A stretch of 35,635 nt of DNA from a virus. Below are positions 21,291 to 29,562 of this stretch, piece after piece. The DNA is taken from the IMG/VR virus record IMGVR_UViG_3300021197_000476, positions 1 to 35,635 of that record, one strand, 5' to 3'. Numbering within the stretch: the first letter of the stretch is position 1; each line of letters opens with the position of its first letter. Below the pieces are notes generated by a model. The model was given only the letters and a program-made list of their open reading frames with translations, was not told where the DNA came from and made no database searches. A program made the translations under genes and the position numbers.

Positions 21291-22340
21291 CTAACTTAGT
21301 AACGTGTATCCTGTGGTCGGATATGGATTCTTAAAAAATTCTGGGCGATACGCGCCACGCCTACGGAAATCCATATTGGCGGCAGCAAAGTCTGCTGGCG
21401 ATGCAAAGCCAGCACCGTATCTCTGCTGGAACTGAGGCAGGCCAGTTGGTGCCTGATCCAACAAGCCCATCCGCGCATACGCATCGCCGGGTTGCCCCAT
21501 AACTCCACCCGCGGCCTGACGCTCTGCCATTGCCACTGGAGCTAAACGGCAAGCCTGCATGTCCTCATCAAACATGTAGCCCTCATCGCATTGGCCGGTC
21601 TCTGGGTCTACTGGCTTGACCTCTGGCTCTGGGCCGTCACCGCCCTCGGTAGGGTCAGACCACCCTGTTGCTTCATTGCCTTCGATTGGGTTGCCGCTGT
21701 AAACCAACCCGCCAAAACCAAATGGGTCTGGGCCAAAAACGCCTTGAATCTGACCAGCTTTATCAAAAGCTGGCATATGTCCTTTTTGAAGACCTGACCT
21801 TATGTTTGATAAATTAAAATTCGCCATAATACCGAGCAAACCGGGCAAGTTTTGAGCCTTCGCCATTCTGGCATTAAGTTGGCCGAAGGCTCTGTCAAGC
21901 TCACGACCAGAAACATTATATCCAAGCCCCTTGCCCATCTGGTTAAAACCGCTTGCAAAAGATTGTTCCATCGCCTTAGACGCTTCGCTTCCAAAATCAA
22001 ACCCTCTGGCATCTTCAATATCTTGCGCTGATGGGTTTGGAGTGCCGTAATCTTTTTCTGTGGCTCTGTCTCTAACATCTTGTGATGCGCCGCCGCCGCC
22101 ACCGCTGGAAGAACCGGAGCCATACCCAGCAGCATCTGCAATGCCAGTATTATCTTGGCCTTCGTTCATACCCACCCCGGGATTGTCATAAAACGCAGGG
22201 ATACCCATAGGGCCAGCCTTACCGGCACCACCATTATCCATAAGCATCTGCGCTTCTTCGGGCGTGATATAGGCCAGTAAATGATCTTGACCGCGAATGG
22301 TTGTGTTACGCGGCGGCATGATTTTGTTCATCTTGGCCAT
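21291..22340 (-). CDS. Hypothetical protein of portal-scaffold interval, 349 aa
   Basis: I recognise it only as a type often seen next to marine podovirus portals. It has a short N-terminal domain with Thr-Pro-Glu-Glu-Ala-Gln (26-31) and Gly/Ser-rich disordered segments (72-86). A helical centre follows (115-185). A small motif, Asp-Pro-Glu-Thr-Gly-Gln-Cys, then Gly-Tyr-x-Phe and Cys, suggests a disulphide or metal loop near 243-264. The C-terminal 60 residues are Pro, Gly and aromatic rich. The start follows the portal stop by 2 bases. It is probably a minor virion protein. Confidence 0.65.
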   Translation of the reverse strand: MAKMNKIMPPRNTTIRGQDHLLAYITPEEAQMLMDNGGAGKAGPMGIPAFYDNPGVGMNEGQDNTGIADAAGYGSGSSSGGGGGASQDVRDRATEKDYGTPNPSAQDIEDARGFDFGSEASKAMEQSFASGFNQMGKGLGYNVSGRELDRAFGQLNARMAKAQNLPGLLGIMANFNLSNIRSGLQKGHMPAFDKAGQIQGVFGPDPFGFGGLVYSGNPIEGNEATGWSDPTEGGDGPEPEVKPVDPETGQCDEGYMFDEDMQACRLAPVAMAERQAAGGVMGQPGDAYARMGLLDQAPTGLPQFQQRYGAGFASPADFAAANMDFRRRGAYRPEFFKNPYPTTGYTLLS

Positions 22341-22342
22341 CT

Positions 22343-24427
22343 CTATGCCCTCGGTAGGTTGGTTGATATTTCGGCGTCGGTGACTGCCTTGGCGACACGC
22401 AGTTCAGCCTCAGCTTGCAGCTCCTGCTGGCGCATCTGCAACTCCATCTGCATCTTCTCGCGCTCCATCTGAATGTCGGCCTGCATCTTCTCGCGCTTCA
22501 GCGCAATGTCAGCCTCAGCCTTTTGCTGCGCGATCTGGATGTCGGCCTGCGCCTTCTGCTGCTCTAGCTGTAACATCTGCTGCATCTGCTGTTGCTCAGG
22601 CGTAGGCTGCTGCGGCTGGTTGGCTGCCTGCTGTTGCTTGGCCGCCATAAACTGCGTTACTTGCTCAGGCGAGTTAAAGAACAGGCTGCTGTCCTTAAAA
22701 CCGCCAACCTCAGTGATTGAGCGCAGGGTGTTAACATATTGCTGCGCCGTCACAAGCGGGTTGTCCTGACCTAGCTGCATCAGGATTTGCTCTTGCTTTG
22801 ATGCGATCTGCGTCAGGAAGGCAATCTTTGTCTCGTCGTCAGTCGTGCCTAAGCCAACCTGTACGACAGTGTCAAACTGGCTAGACCACTCGGCTGGGTT
22901 GATCGGCACAAACTGGTTACGCAGGCGCACGATCTTTTCCTTGCTGTCGTGCTTTAGCACCAAATGCAAAATGCCCTTAAACAGCGCCTTGACGCCTGTC
23001 TCAGCCATTGTCCTTGCATATGACTCCAACTTAACCTGAGCGCCGCGCACGGTCGCTGAGACCGCGCTGGCGGTGCTTGACTGTAGGCTGTTAGCGTCAA
23101 GCCCCTGAGACGCACGGCTCATCCCGGTTCTTTGTTCTTTTACTGTGTCCAGATAATCCATCAGAGGGCGGATTTCGTTGCCGACTGATGCGCCGGTTAG
23201 GGCTTGGATCATACCCGGTTGCCGTGTACGGATTACACCGCCGGGGGAGCCGTCAAGCAGGTCATCTAGGTTCACCTGACCCTCAACCGCCGCAATGCGT
23301 GGCAGGGTAGATGAGTAGACGCTGTCGAGGTACTGGCGCATCAGCGTTGACTTAATAACCTGCAAGTCCTCGGTCATGTCAAAGATGCTTCGACCAATCA
23401 AACGGTGCGGCATCATAATAGGCGACACGCACGCGAATGGCACATGATCGAATGGCTCATTGTGCAAAATGTGCTTGCCCTCAGCGCCAATCGCGCAGAT
23501 GCGTCGACGCTCGGCAATGCCATCGCCGTCATAGTCCATATTGATGATGCACTCATAGTAAGGCACAGACCGCAGTGTCGGGTCTGACGGATCGACCGGC
23601 ATTGACGACTCTAGGTCTTGGAATCTGTTGCTGACCTCGCGGTCGGTGTCCAGCTCATTCTCTCCGGCGTACTGCTCAACTTCCTCGCGGTCGTATCCCA
23701 TAGCCACAAGGTCTGAGACGGTCATGTTGGTGCGGTGCGCGATAAAGTCAGCGTCCTCAAGCGAACTCGCGTGACGCGATACCAAGAACTCCTCAGGCGG
23801 AATGTTGATGATTTTAATGTCACCTTCTTCGCGCTTGATGCGTACAGTCAGATCGTATTCGGAGCGCAGGTCTTCGGTCTCGCCGGTTTCGTCGTTATAC
23901 ATGCTCTCAACGACGGTTTCTGTCTGAGACACAAGCTCGACAGTCGGGTCATTCAAAAGCATTGTCAGTTCTTCCTCTGACAGGCCGGTGTATTCTTCCT
24001 CGTCGACTTCCTCGCGTGTCTCATAAAAGAACTTTACGACACCCAAACGGAATAAAAGCGCATCCTTGAAAAACGTGTGCAAGATTTGGTAGCCGGGGTT
24101 CTGGGTGTTCAGAACATAATTAACGTAATCAGACGCCTGCTCGGCTGATTCCATATCCTCGGCAGTGCGCGGGCTAAAGCGAACATACTTGTCGTTGGTC
24201 GTAAACACCCGCATAAGGTTAGGCATGATGGCCTCGACGGTGTCGGCAACCTCAGTCGCAATCACTGTTGAGCGACCGTCTACCTCGTTTCCGAGTGGCT
24301 CGCCCAAGTACATATCCAAGGCGCGGAGCCGGTCGGTCGTGTACTCGTTGTCGAAGTGATTGAGCGCGTCGGTGATCTCACCCGACACGATACCGCCCAA
24401 TTGGTCGTCGTCCATCTTTTTAGCCAT
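22343..24427 (-). CDS. Portal protein, P22-like
   Basis: The 694-residue protein contains an N-terminal segment with Tyr-Leu-Gly-Glu-Pro and Arg-Ser-Thr-Val-Ile-Ala-Thr-Glu-Val-Ala-Asp. A central wing carries Ile-Asn-Ile-Pro-Pro-Glu-Glu-Phe-Leu-Val. The stem/clip region contains Gly-Arg-Ser-Ile-Phe-Asp and Arg-Gln-Tyr-Leu-Asp-Ser-Val-Tyr. Its C-terminal 80 residues are a Gln/Lys/Glu coiled coil, like the P22 portal barrel helices. I chose ATG at 24427 because AAGGAAAA precedes it and it makes an 8-base overlap with the upstream mini-gene; a start at 24499 would add 24 basic residues. It forms the dodecameric DNA gate at one capsid vertex. Confidence 0.9.
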   Translation of the reverse strand: MAKKMDDDQLGGIVSGEITDALNHFDNEYTTDRLRALDMYLGEPLGNEVDGRSTVIATEVADTVEAIMPNLMRVFTTNDKYVRFSPRTAEDMESAEQASDYVNYVLNTQNPGYQILHTFFKDALLFRLGVVKFFYETREEVDEEEYTGLSEEELTMLLNDPTVELVSQTETVVESMYNDETGETEDLRSEYDLTVRIKREEGDIKIINIPPEEFLVSRHASSLEDADFIAHRTNMTVSDLVAMGYDREEVEQYAGENELDTDREVSNRFQDLESSMPVDPSDPTLRSVPYYECIINMDYDGDGIAERRRICAIGAEGKHILHNEPFDHVPFACVSPIMMPHRLIGRSIFDMTEDLQVIKSTLMRQYLDSVYSSTLPRIAAVEGQVNLDDLLDGSPGGVIRTRQPGMIQALTGASVGNEIRPLMDYLDTVKEQRTGMSRASQGLDANSLQSSTASAVSATVRGAQVKLESYARTMAETGVKALFKGILHLVLKHDSKEKIVRLRNQFVPINPAEWSSQFDTVVQVGLGTTDDETKIAFLTQIASKQEQILMQLGQDNPLVTAQQYVNTLRSITEVGGFKDSSLFFNSPEQVTQFMAAKQQQAANQPQQPTPEQQQMQQMLQLEQQKAQADIQIAQQKAEADIALKREKMQADIQMEREKMQMELQMRQQELQAEAELRVAKAVTDAEISTNLPRA

Positions 24428-24578
24428 TTTTCCTTGCACCTTTTGCCGCGCGTTTTGGCGCACGTTTAACCTTGGCCGCCGGTTCTGGCGTGTCCACATT
24501 ATTGCACACTTCCGCCTTTGGTTCTAGCGGGGGCTGCGGGCGTCTTATCCGGCCAACAATCGGGCGTCTGATGTTCAA
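24420..24578 (-). CDS. Tiny basic protein, 52 aa, TTG start
   Basis: The frame starts at TTG overlapping the previous TGA (TTGA) and ends 8 bases inside the portal start. The predicted product is Arg/Pro-rich at the N-terminus and Lys/Arg/Ala-rich at the C-terminus, with a net strong positive charge and one Cys. It joins four other basic mini-genes in a row. Coupling supports it, but the TTG start and low complexity lower confidence. Confidence 0.42.
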   Translation of the reverse strand: MNIRRPIVGRIRRPQPPLEPKAEVCNNVDTPEPAAKVKRAPKRAAKGARKNG

Positions 24579-24787
24579 TGCATCTTCGCCTTTTTGATGA
24601 CCTTCTTAACCGCAGTCTTAATTGGTGCGCCGCGCTTGCCAGCAGTCTCGACTGTGCCTTTGCTGGTCTGCACAAACTTAGACGGAGCTGGCGGCGGCGT
24701 CATGTCCGGCACAGGGTTCTTGCCCTGAATACAACGCTGCCTGATTTCGCAGCGGCCACGATATGGGCAGTTATCACAAACGATCAT
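24575..24787 (-). CDS. Small basic protein with four N-terminal cysteines, 70 aa
   Basis: Cys4, Cys7, Cys13 and Cys19 form a C-x2-C-x5-C-x5-C cluster that could bind zinc or an Fe-S centre. A Pro-rich linker and a Lys-rich tail (residues 50-70) follow. The start is in an ATGA overlap with the upstream gene. The mix of metal finger and basic tail suggests nucleic-acid contact. Confidence 0.6.
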   Translation of the reverse strand: MIVCDNCPYRGRCEIRQRCIQGKNPVPDMTPPPAPSKFVQTSKGTVETAGKRGAPIKTAVKKVIKKAKMH

Positions 24788-24945
24788 GCTTTTTTCACTT
24801 TCTTCTTAGTCTTTTTCGCGGTCTTTGCAGCCGCCTTAAATGCAGCGTTGGTCGGCGCACCCTTAGTGCCAACCTTACGCATTTTCTCACCGCTGCCCGC
24901 CTTAATGCGTGCGCGTTTTTTAAGGATATTGCGATATAAAGACAT
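24784..24945 (-). CDS. Tiny Lys-rich protein, 53 aa
   Basis: About 19 of 53 residues are Lys or Arg, with few acidic residues. The second half is Ala-Lys repeats like a histone H1 tail. Its start makes TGATG with the 21-residue frame before it and its stop ATGA with the gene after. Such a product would coat or neutralise DNA. The family is unknown. Confidence 0.6.
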   Translation of the reverse strand: MSLYRNILKKRARIKAGSGEKMRKVGTKGAPTNAAFKAAAKTAKKTKKKVKKA

Positions 24946-25010
24946 CAGCAGTATTTACCCAAAACCTGCTTTGAGCCTTTTTTGCCGCCTTTTTTCTTAC
25001 CGTATGCCAT
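24945..25010 (-). CDS. Micro-ORF, 21 aa, Lys/Gly-rich
   Basis: AGGAG with good spacing precedes ATG at 25010. The 21-residue product starts Met-Ala-Tyr-Gly-Lys-Lys-Lys and ends Lys-Tyr-Cys. The stop overlaps the next start (TGATG). Very short basic frames with this Met-x-Tyr-Gly-Lys start are familiar from marine phages, so it may be translated; it could also act only as a coupling leader. Confidence 0.4.
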   Translation of the reverse strand: MAYGKKKGGKKGSKQVLGKYC

Positions 25011-25019
25011 TTGCTTCTC

Positions 25020-25277
25020 CTAACATTTCCATCTGCGTCTAGCTGCCTTGCCGCGTGGGCCAGTCCAGCTCTTTGATCTGGCGCAGAAACTCTTGCGCCG
25101 CTTTGCATCTGCGCTACCGGCTTTGACTTTGCCAGTCACAGGTGCCTTTAGTTTTGAGCCTGTGGCTCGGTTGTATTTTGCACGACCCTTCGCAGTAAGT
25201 CCACCACCAGCCTTGACCGACTGCTTTTCGCCGCGTCCGACGGATAGGTTGACGCTTTTCTTTTTGCGGGTTGGCAT
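25020..25277 (-). CDS. DUF6321-like basic protein, 85 aa
   Basis: The central Gly-Gly-Leu-Thr-Ala-Lys-Gly-Arg-Ala-Lys-Tyr-Asn-Arg, then Gly-Ser-x-Leu-Lys-Ala-Pro-Val (about 25-48) and Arg-Arg-Lys-Ser-Phe-Cys-Ala-Arg (61-68), match the DUF6321 pattern found in phages. The protein ends in Arg-Arg-Arg-Trp-Lys-Cys. It is highly basic. The start makes TAATG with the large gene upstream. The function is not established; being encoded among packaging and portal genes suggests a virion or DNA-binding role. Confidence 0.78.
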   Translation of the reverse strand: MPTRKKKSVNLSVGRGEKQSVKAGGGLTAKGRAKYNRATGSKLKAPVTGKVKAGSADAKRRKSFCARSKSWTGPRGKAARRRWKC

Positions 25278-27475
25278 TAGAACATAATCCCTTTGGGTTG
25301 CACTCTGTCTTGGCGCATTTGCTGACCGGCGGCAAGTAAGCCTTGCCCGCCTGATACAAACAACGGCACGCCTTCTTGGATCGCCTCGCGCATCTTAGGC
25401 GTGATTTCGATAGTCAGGCGTTCAGCCTTGTCGGCTACATTTTGCTCATCCATACGCACCTGCATAGGCTCGACTTTAGCGTCAGGGTCAAAACGCTTGG
25501 CGACCTTTTTGGCAACTTTCGGGATAATCTTGTCGTAGAACGGCATCAAGCCTTCTTCGTTCCAACGGTCATACTGAACGTCGCCGGAAGAAAACGACAC
25601 ATAGCTCTTGCCTTCTTCAACAGCTTTAGATAGTAGACGCTTGATACCAACCTCTGCAAATTTTTCTGAGCTTCCGACAAATGGGGCAGGCTGCATACGT
25701 CCTTCAAGGCTATCTATCTGCTTGCTTATGGGGCTAAACTCATCTGCAAAAACGTCAAAATCGTCAACAGCCTTACGGTAATAATCAGGCAAGTCGTCTT
25801 TACCTAAAAACCTGTCAACTCCGCCGCCACTATTGGGGTAAATAGCAGCCTTGCGTCCATTTACAAGCTCAAGCAAATCAGCAGCGCCAACAGCTTTGCT
25901 GCCATCAGGGTAAGTCAAGCTGCCATATTTATAAAAATCTGGCCTGACCTCGGACTCAGCCCTTACAAGACCAAGAGACGACGCAATATCATCAATAGCA
26001 CGCTCACGCAAAGACTGAACCTTGTCATCCGCTTTGTGCATTTTTTGACGAACCGGCTCTATCTTTGCCTCCAAACTATCAAGAAGTTGAGCGTCTTCAG
26101 GCTTTACAAAACCCTGCTGGCGACCCTGTTGACCCCAATCAGATTGCAACTCCTCAACGTACAGAGTGTCGCCAGCATCTTTAGCCATCTTGCGGTCTTT
26201 TGTGCGAGCGTGAACAGCCACGTTAGGCTCGTCAAAATGAGAGCCAAAGGTAAACCCTTCTTTCATGCCCTCATACTCAGGAACTTGCAAAAGTGTTTCT
26301 CGGTAATTTTCGCCACCCGGTTCTGTGTATTCTCTAAACCTAGTTTCTCCACCACCGTAACCAACAAGGCCAGCGTCCATAGCATGATTCTCAGCTTGAA
26401 TACGCGCCTCGCCCAAAGAGTATGGAATATCGTTGCCTCTAGGGTCTATTGAGTTGCCGCCCTCGTCTCTAATGGTGTAACCCATTTCATCTGAACCAAC
26501 AATTTCATAGCCGGTGTCAGGGTCTTGCAGGCGCAAGACAGGGTCATAGCTGTATTCCTCAAAAACAAGTTGCTCCAAGGTGTCTCTAGCAAAATTGTCT
26601 TCATCTGGGCCAAGAAAAGCAAAGTCGTCTTCCGCTACAGCTTTTCTCATAGCCTGAAGATCAAAATTTTCCATACCTGCCTCTTTGGCAGCATTAACGA
26701 CATAATCAGCGTAATAATCATCGCCTATCATGTCGCTTACGCGGTCATCAACGTAACTACGTCCATAAGCCTCATAAGGGTCTAACTGCTCGGCTTGAGC
26801 AGGAAAATTCATACCTTGGTTCTCAAACTCACCACCCTCAAGCACAGTCTCTTGCGGCCTGATCCGGTTTTGTTGCATCAGCCCAACAACTTCTTCTCGG
26901 GTAACTTGCGGCTCATCAAGCAAGCCACGCAAGCCGGGTGTAAACGCAATTTCGTCTGGCTTAACGCCAGCTTTCAAAAGCATAGCTTCCATCTGCTGAC
27001 CTGTGCCTTTAGCCTGCGGCAGCAAAGAAGCAGCCTCTAGCGCCTGACTATAAAAACCCAGATCGTCGACTTGGCGAGGCGGAATGACCCGCGTTACACC
27101 ACTACCGCCGCCAGACATGCCAAGAGCGCCTGCGGGCTTAGGCGTAAGTAAACCAGCGCCAGTAAACGCACCAGCCGCCTCAGCGGCGTCAGCGAGTACA
27201 TTCTCGGCTGGTAATCCGGTATATGGGTCAAACTCTAAAGGCATACCGCCCATAGCGCGTGCAGATGTTCTGGCTATCGCTTGTATAGGCGCAGGGAAAG
27301 AAAACACATTTTCGCCAGATGGCGTTTTGGCAAACGGCAAAATCATGCCGGAATCGGCATACTCCCCCTGACCCAAAAGCGACCGCATTAAGGCACTTGA
27401 TCCAGAGCCAGTTGAACCAGAAAACATAGGTTCAGCCAGCAGCCCCTGCTGATATGCGCCTCTAAATTGATCCAC
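25277..27475 (-). CDS. Large polyvalent-domain virion protein candidate, 732 aa
   Basis: The N-terminal 240 residues are Gly/Ala-rich and variable. A conserved domain is split in two. The first part, about 370-456, has Pro-Gly-Gly-Glu-Asn-Tyr-Arg-Glu-Thr-Leu, then His-Phe, then Asn-Val-x-Val-His-x-Arg, then Glu-Glu-Leu-Gln-Ser-Asp-Trp-Gly-Gln. The second part, about 593-668, has Lys-Arg-Leu-Leu, Phe-Ser-Ser-Gly-Asp-Val-Gln, and Phe-Tyr-Asp-Lys-Ile-Ile-Pro-Lys. The motif order is that of the large polyvalent-protein-associated domains of phages and mobile elements (I believe LPD23-like). Ile-Thr-Pro-Lys-Met-Arg...Gly-Val-Pro-Leu-Phe (690-706) is a frequent end motif of such proteins. I chose GTG at 27475, forming TAGTG with the terminase stop, over a TTG at 27487. 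It may be ejected with DNA. Confidence 0.72.
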   Translation of the reverse strand: MDQFRGAYQQGLLAEPMFSGSTGSGSSALMRSLLGQGEYADSGMILPFAKTPSGENVFSFPAPIQAIARTSARAMGGMPLEFDPYTGLPAENVLADAAEAAGAFTGAGLLTPKPAGALGMSGGGSGVTRVIPPRQVDDLGFYSQALEAASLLPQAKGTGQQMEAMLLKAGVKPDEIAFTPGLRGLLDEPQVTREEVVGLMQQNRIRPQETVLEGGEFENQGMNFPAQAEQLDPYEAYGRSYVDDRVSDMIGDDYYADYVVNAAKEAGMENFDLQAMRKAVAEDDFAFLGPDEDNFARDTLEQLVFEEYSYDPVLRLQDPDTGYEIVGSDEMGYTIRDEGGNSIDPRGNDIPYSLGEARIQAENHAMDAGLVGYGGGETRFREYTEPGGENYRETLLQVPEYEGMKEGFTFGSHFDEPNVAVHARTKDRKMAKDAGDTLYVEELQSDWGQQGRQQGFVKPEDAQLLDSLEAKIEPVRQKMHKADDKVQSLRERAIDDIASSLGLVRAESEVRPDFYKYGSLTYPDGSKAVGAADLLELVNGRKAAIYPNSGGGVDRFLGKDDLPDYYRKAVDDFDVFADEFSPISKQIDSLEGRMQPAPFVGSSEKFAEVGIKRLLSKAVEEGKSYVSFSSGDVQYDRWNEEGLMPFYDKIIPKVAKKVAKRFDPDAKVEPMQVRMDEQNVADKAERLTIEITPKMREAIQEGVPLFVSGGQGLLAAGQQMRQDRVQPKGIMF

Positions 27476-28875
27476 TAAACCACCCAATTCGTTTTTGGTT
27501 TCAAACTGCGATTTGAATTATACCCTCTTGAGTAGCCGCCAGCAACCGCACCCTGACCCGCGAAGGTCAGCACAAACGCGTCAGCCACGTCAGGCGATCT
27601 CTGGCCGCGACGCTTCATCTCGTCCTTGCTCTCAACCTTCAGCTTGCCAGTCGATAGATACTTATAGCGGATGCCCGACAACTCAGATATCAGCGTGTCG
27701 TCCTGCGGTATTTTGCAGTCACGCGCCTCAAACCACTCGCGGCAATGCCAGAAAAGCTCATCCCTCAGGCGGTTAAACTTAGCCTTCAGGCTGGCAGTCT
27801 CAGACACAGATATGCCAACGGCGGGCATGTCCAGCTCCCTAAGCCGGTCGGCCAGTCCTGCGCCAAGGCCAATGGCGTCAATGTAGATCGCCTGTGGCCG
27901 CATCTGATAAGGCACGGCGTCGTATTCCGACAAGACAATACCGGCCAGCTCCATCAAGTCCTTATTCTGCCACGTCTTGATCGGCTCGACCAATATATTG
28001 CCCTGACGCTTGGACAGCGCCGACCTATCCGAGCCAAACCGCGCTACGTCCAAGCCCCAGACTACCGGCGTGGTCGGGCCTGCCTCAACGTCGCGCTTTG
28101 TCGCATCCTCAATCAAGTGCAACGGCAATAGCACGTCGTCCGACTGCTTTGGAAACTCACCCAAGACGCGAACCGCGAAGACGTTGCTCTCCTCGCCGTA
28201 TTTTTCGCCCATCTCGCGGATAAACTTGGGGTCAACATATTCGCCCTCACTGCACGACACAGTAATGCAGTGCCACTTCTCGCGGTCGCCGTGGAAGGCG
28301 TCATAGAAGTAACCGTCCGAGCGTGTGGGGTTACCGCACATAATGATTTTCGCGCCGGGGGTGGATAGTGCGCCCGAAGCCGTCTCAAAGATTACGTTGG
28401 GTACGCCGGACGCTTCTTCCACCACAAACAGCATGTGGGGCGAGTGAAAGCCCGCAAGCGACTCAGGATTTTCGCGGCGTGACGTTCTGGCCACTGCGAA
28501 GCTGTCGGGTGCGCCCTTGAGCGCGATCTTGTCAGCCTTGAACTCCAGCAGCTCCTTGAACGCGGGCGGCATGTTACGCGCCCAGCGGTCGATCTCCGTC
28601 CACAATACGTCCGATAGCTGGTGTGCGCTGTTCGCGGTGACGGCGACCTTGCACGGATAATGCGTCATAAGCCACCACAGAACCACCCAAGACTCAAACG
28701 CGGTCTTTCCGACACCGTGGCCGGATTTGATGGCGACACGGTCGTTTTTGGCGATTGCTTTGAGGGCTTCCGCCTGCCACTTTTGCGGCGTGGCTTGCAG
28801 GACTTCCTCAACAAATAGGATGGGGTCGGCCCTTAATGCGGCTATCGCTTCGATGGTGGCGGGGGTGGTGGTCAT
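27475..28875 (-). CDS. terL: Terminase large subunit
   Basis: The 466-residue packaging motor has a Walker A at 51-58 (Ser-Gly-His-Gly-Val-Gly-Lys-Thr) and a Walker B at 149-154 ending in Glu-Glu. A coupling motif Cys-Gly-Asn-Pro-Thr follows at 180-184. The nuclease domain has Asp276 (Gly-Leu-Asp-Val-Ala-Arg-Phe), Asp333 (Tyr-Ile-Asp-Ala-Ile-Gly-Leu-Gly) and Asp429/Asp432. ATPase and RNase-H-like nuclease are both intact. The C-terminus after 440 is Gly/Ser/Asn-rich. It translocates concatemeric DNA into the prohead through the portal. It is separated from the small subunit by a methyltransferase gene. Confidence 0.95.
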   Translation of the reverse strand: MTTTPATIEAIAALRADPILFVEEVLQATPQKWQAEALKAIAKNDRVAIKSGHGVGKTAFESWVVLWWLMTHYPCKVAVTANSAHQLSDVLWTEIDRWARNMPPAFKELLEFKADKIALKGAPDSFAVARTSRRENPESLAGFHSPHMLFVVEEASGVPNVIFETASGALSTPGAKIIMCGNPTRSDGYFYDAFHGDREKWHCITVSCSEGEYVDPKFIREMGEKYGEESNVFAVRVLGEFPKQSDDVLLPLHLIEDATKRDVEAGPTTPVVWGLDVARFGSDRSALSKRQGNILVEPIKTWQNKDLMELAGIVLSEYDAVPYQMRPQAIYIDAIGLGAGLADRLRELDMPAVGISVSETASLKAKFNRLRDELFWHCREWFEARDCKIPQDDTLISELSGIRYKYLSTGKLKVESKDEMKRRGQRSPDVADAFVLTFAGQGAVAGGYSRGYNSNRSLKPKTNWVV

Positions 28876-28876
28876 G

Positions 28877-29392
28877 TTAAATCCATCCTATTTTCGTGTC
28901 AGTGGTGCCGCGATCCCAGACAAACCAAGCGTAGGCCGTCGTGCCGGTACTGGTCGGAGCCTCATCGCCGCGCCAAATCGTCAGGCGCTTGGCAAACACC
29001 CAAACCCTCGACGGCGGCGCTACGTCAAAAAGCTCGGCCTTGCGCCTCTTGGATTCAAGAAACGACAGCCTCAACAGCCAGCAATGCTTTTCCGCGCCAA
29101 GGTCTATGGCCTTCTGGATAAACGCCTGAGCGTGCTTATAGGGCGGGTTTGTGACGATATTAGGCGCAAGGAGCTGGTCTGCGGCCAAGAAGTCAGCGTT
29201 TGACGCCCCGAATCCGTAATCGTGCAAGTCAGTGCTAATGACCGCGTTTTTCTCCGACAGTATATCGCTGATGGCTCCGTTACCGCAGGCAGGCTCCCAT
29301 ATGTCGCCGCGAAACGCCTCAACCGCTGCCAAGGCGCGTGTGGCCAGTGGTGGGGTTGGGTAAAAATCATTTTCGTGGCGGCGGGTGGTCAT
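28877..29392 (-). CDS. DNA adenine methyltransferase-like protein, 171 aa
   Basis: The start Asn-Asp-Phe-Tyr-Pro-Thr-Pro (8-14) is typical of small phage methyltransferases. The SAM motif is Glu33-Pro-Ala-Cys-Gly-Asn-Gly39, an acidic ribose-binding Asp lies at 55, and the catalytic motif is Asn82-Pro-Pro-Tyr85, as for N6-adenine or N4-cytosine methylation. There is no separate target-recognition domain, and no restriction partner gene is seen. GGAG precedes ATG at 29392. It probably protects phage DNA from host restriction, or marks DNA before packaging given its place between the terminase subunits. Confidence 0.88.
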   Translation of the reverse strand: MTTRRHENDFYPTPPLATRALAAVEAFRGDIWEPACGNGAISDILSEKNAVISTDLHDYGFGASNADFLAADQLLAPNIVTNPPYKHAQAFIQKAIDLGAEKHCWLLRLSFLESKRRKAELFDVAPPSRVWVFAKRLTIWRGDEAPTSTGTTAYAWFVWDRGTTDTKIGWI

Positions 29393-29470
29393 GCGTTAAC
29401 TCCGAAGGGGGTGGGGTGGTAAGGGGTATATATTTTTATCTCCGCCCCCCGCGATATCTTGATGGGGGGG

Positions 29471-29491
29471 GTTAACCGATTTTTGGTTAAC
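29471..29491. repeat. Inverted repeat GTTAACC-N7-GGTTAAC, copy 1
   Basis: Perfect 7-base arms at 29471-29477 and 29485-29491 flank the 7-base spacer GATTTTT. An element with the same arms and spacer length lies at 29629-29649, and both are followed by TTTG. Confidence 0.85.
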
Positions 29492-29515
29492 TTTGTACAT
29501 ATTTTGCAGAAATGT

Positions 29516-29535
29516 CGCATAACGTTAATTATGCG
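29516..29535. repeat. Inverted repeat CGCATAA-N6-TTATGCG
   Basis: Perfect 7-base arms (29516-29522 and 29529-29535) flank CGTTAA. It lies 28 bases after the small terminase stop on the leftward transcript. No T-run follows, so a protein-binding or DNA-structure role is more likely than termination. Confidence 0.6.
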
Positions 29536-29562
29536 TAACGCGTATCGTGCAAATACAATGAC

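Larger units (their letters stand above)
29393..29562. other. Intergenic packaging-region gap with repeats
   Basis: This 170-base gap between small terminase and methyltransferase genes is unusual in a genome with almost no spacing. It contains a G-rich top strand (G5, G4 and G4 runs at 29407-29426 and eight G at 29464-29471), an inverted repeat at 29471-29491 and another at 29516-29535. Three GTTAAC hexamers fall in or at its edge and two more in the adjoining gene end. No convincing promoter was found. Confidence 0.6.

Noticed and set aside
22473-22769. 98-codon rightward Cys-rich frame opposite the portal C-terminus
   Set aside because: The Cys/Ala pattern is the antisense of the Gln/Ala coiled coil, not a metal-binding protein.
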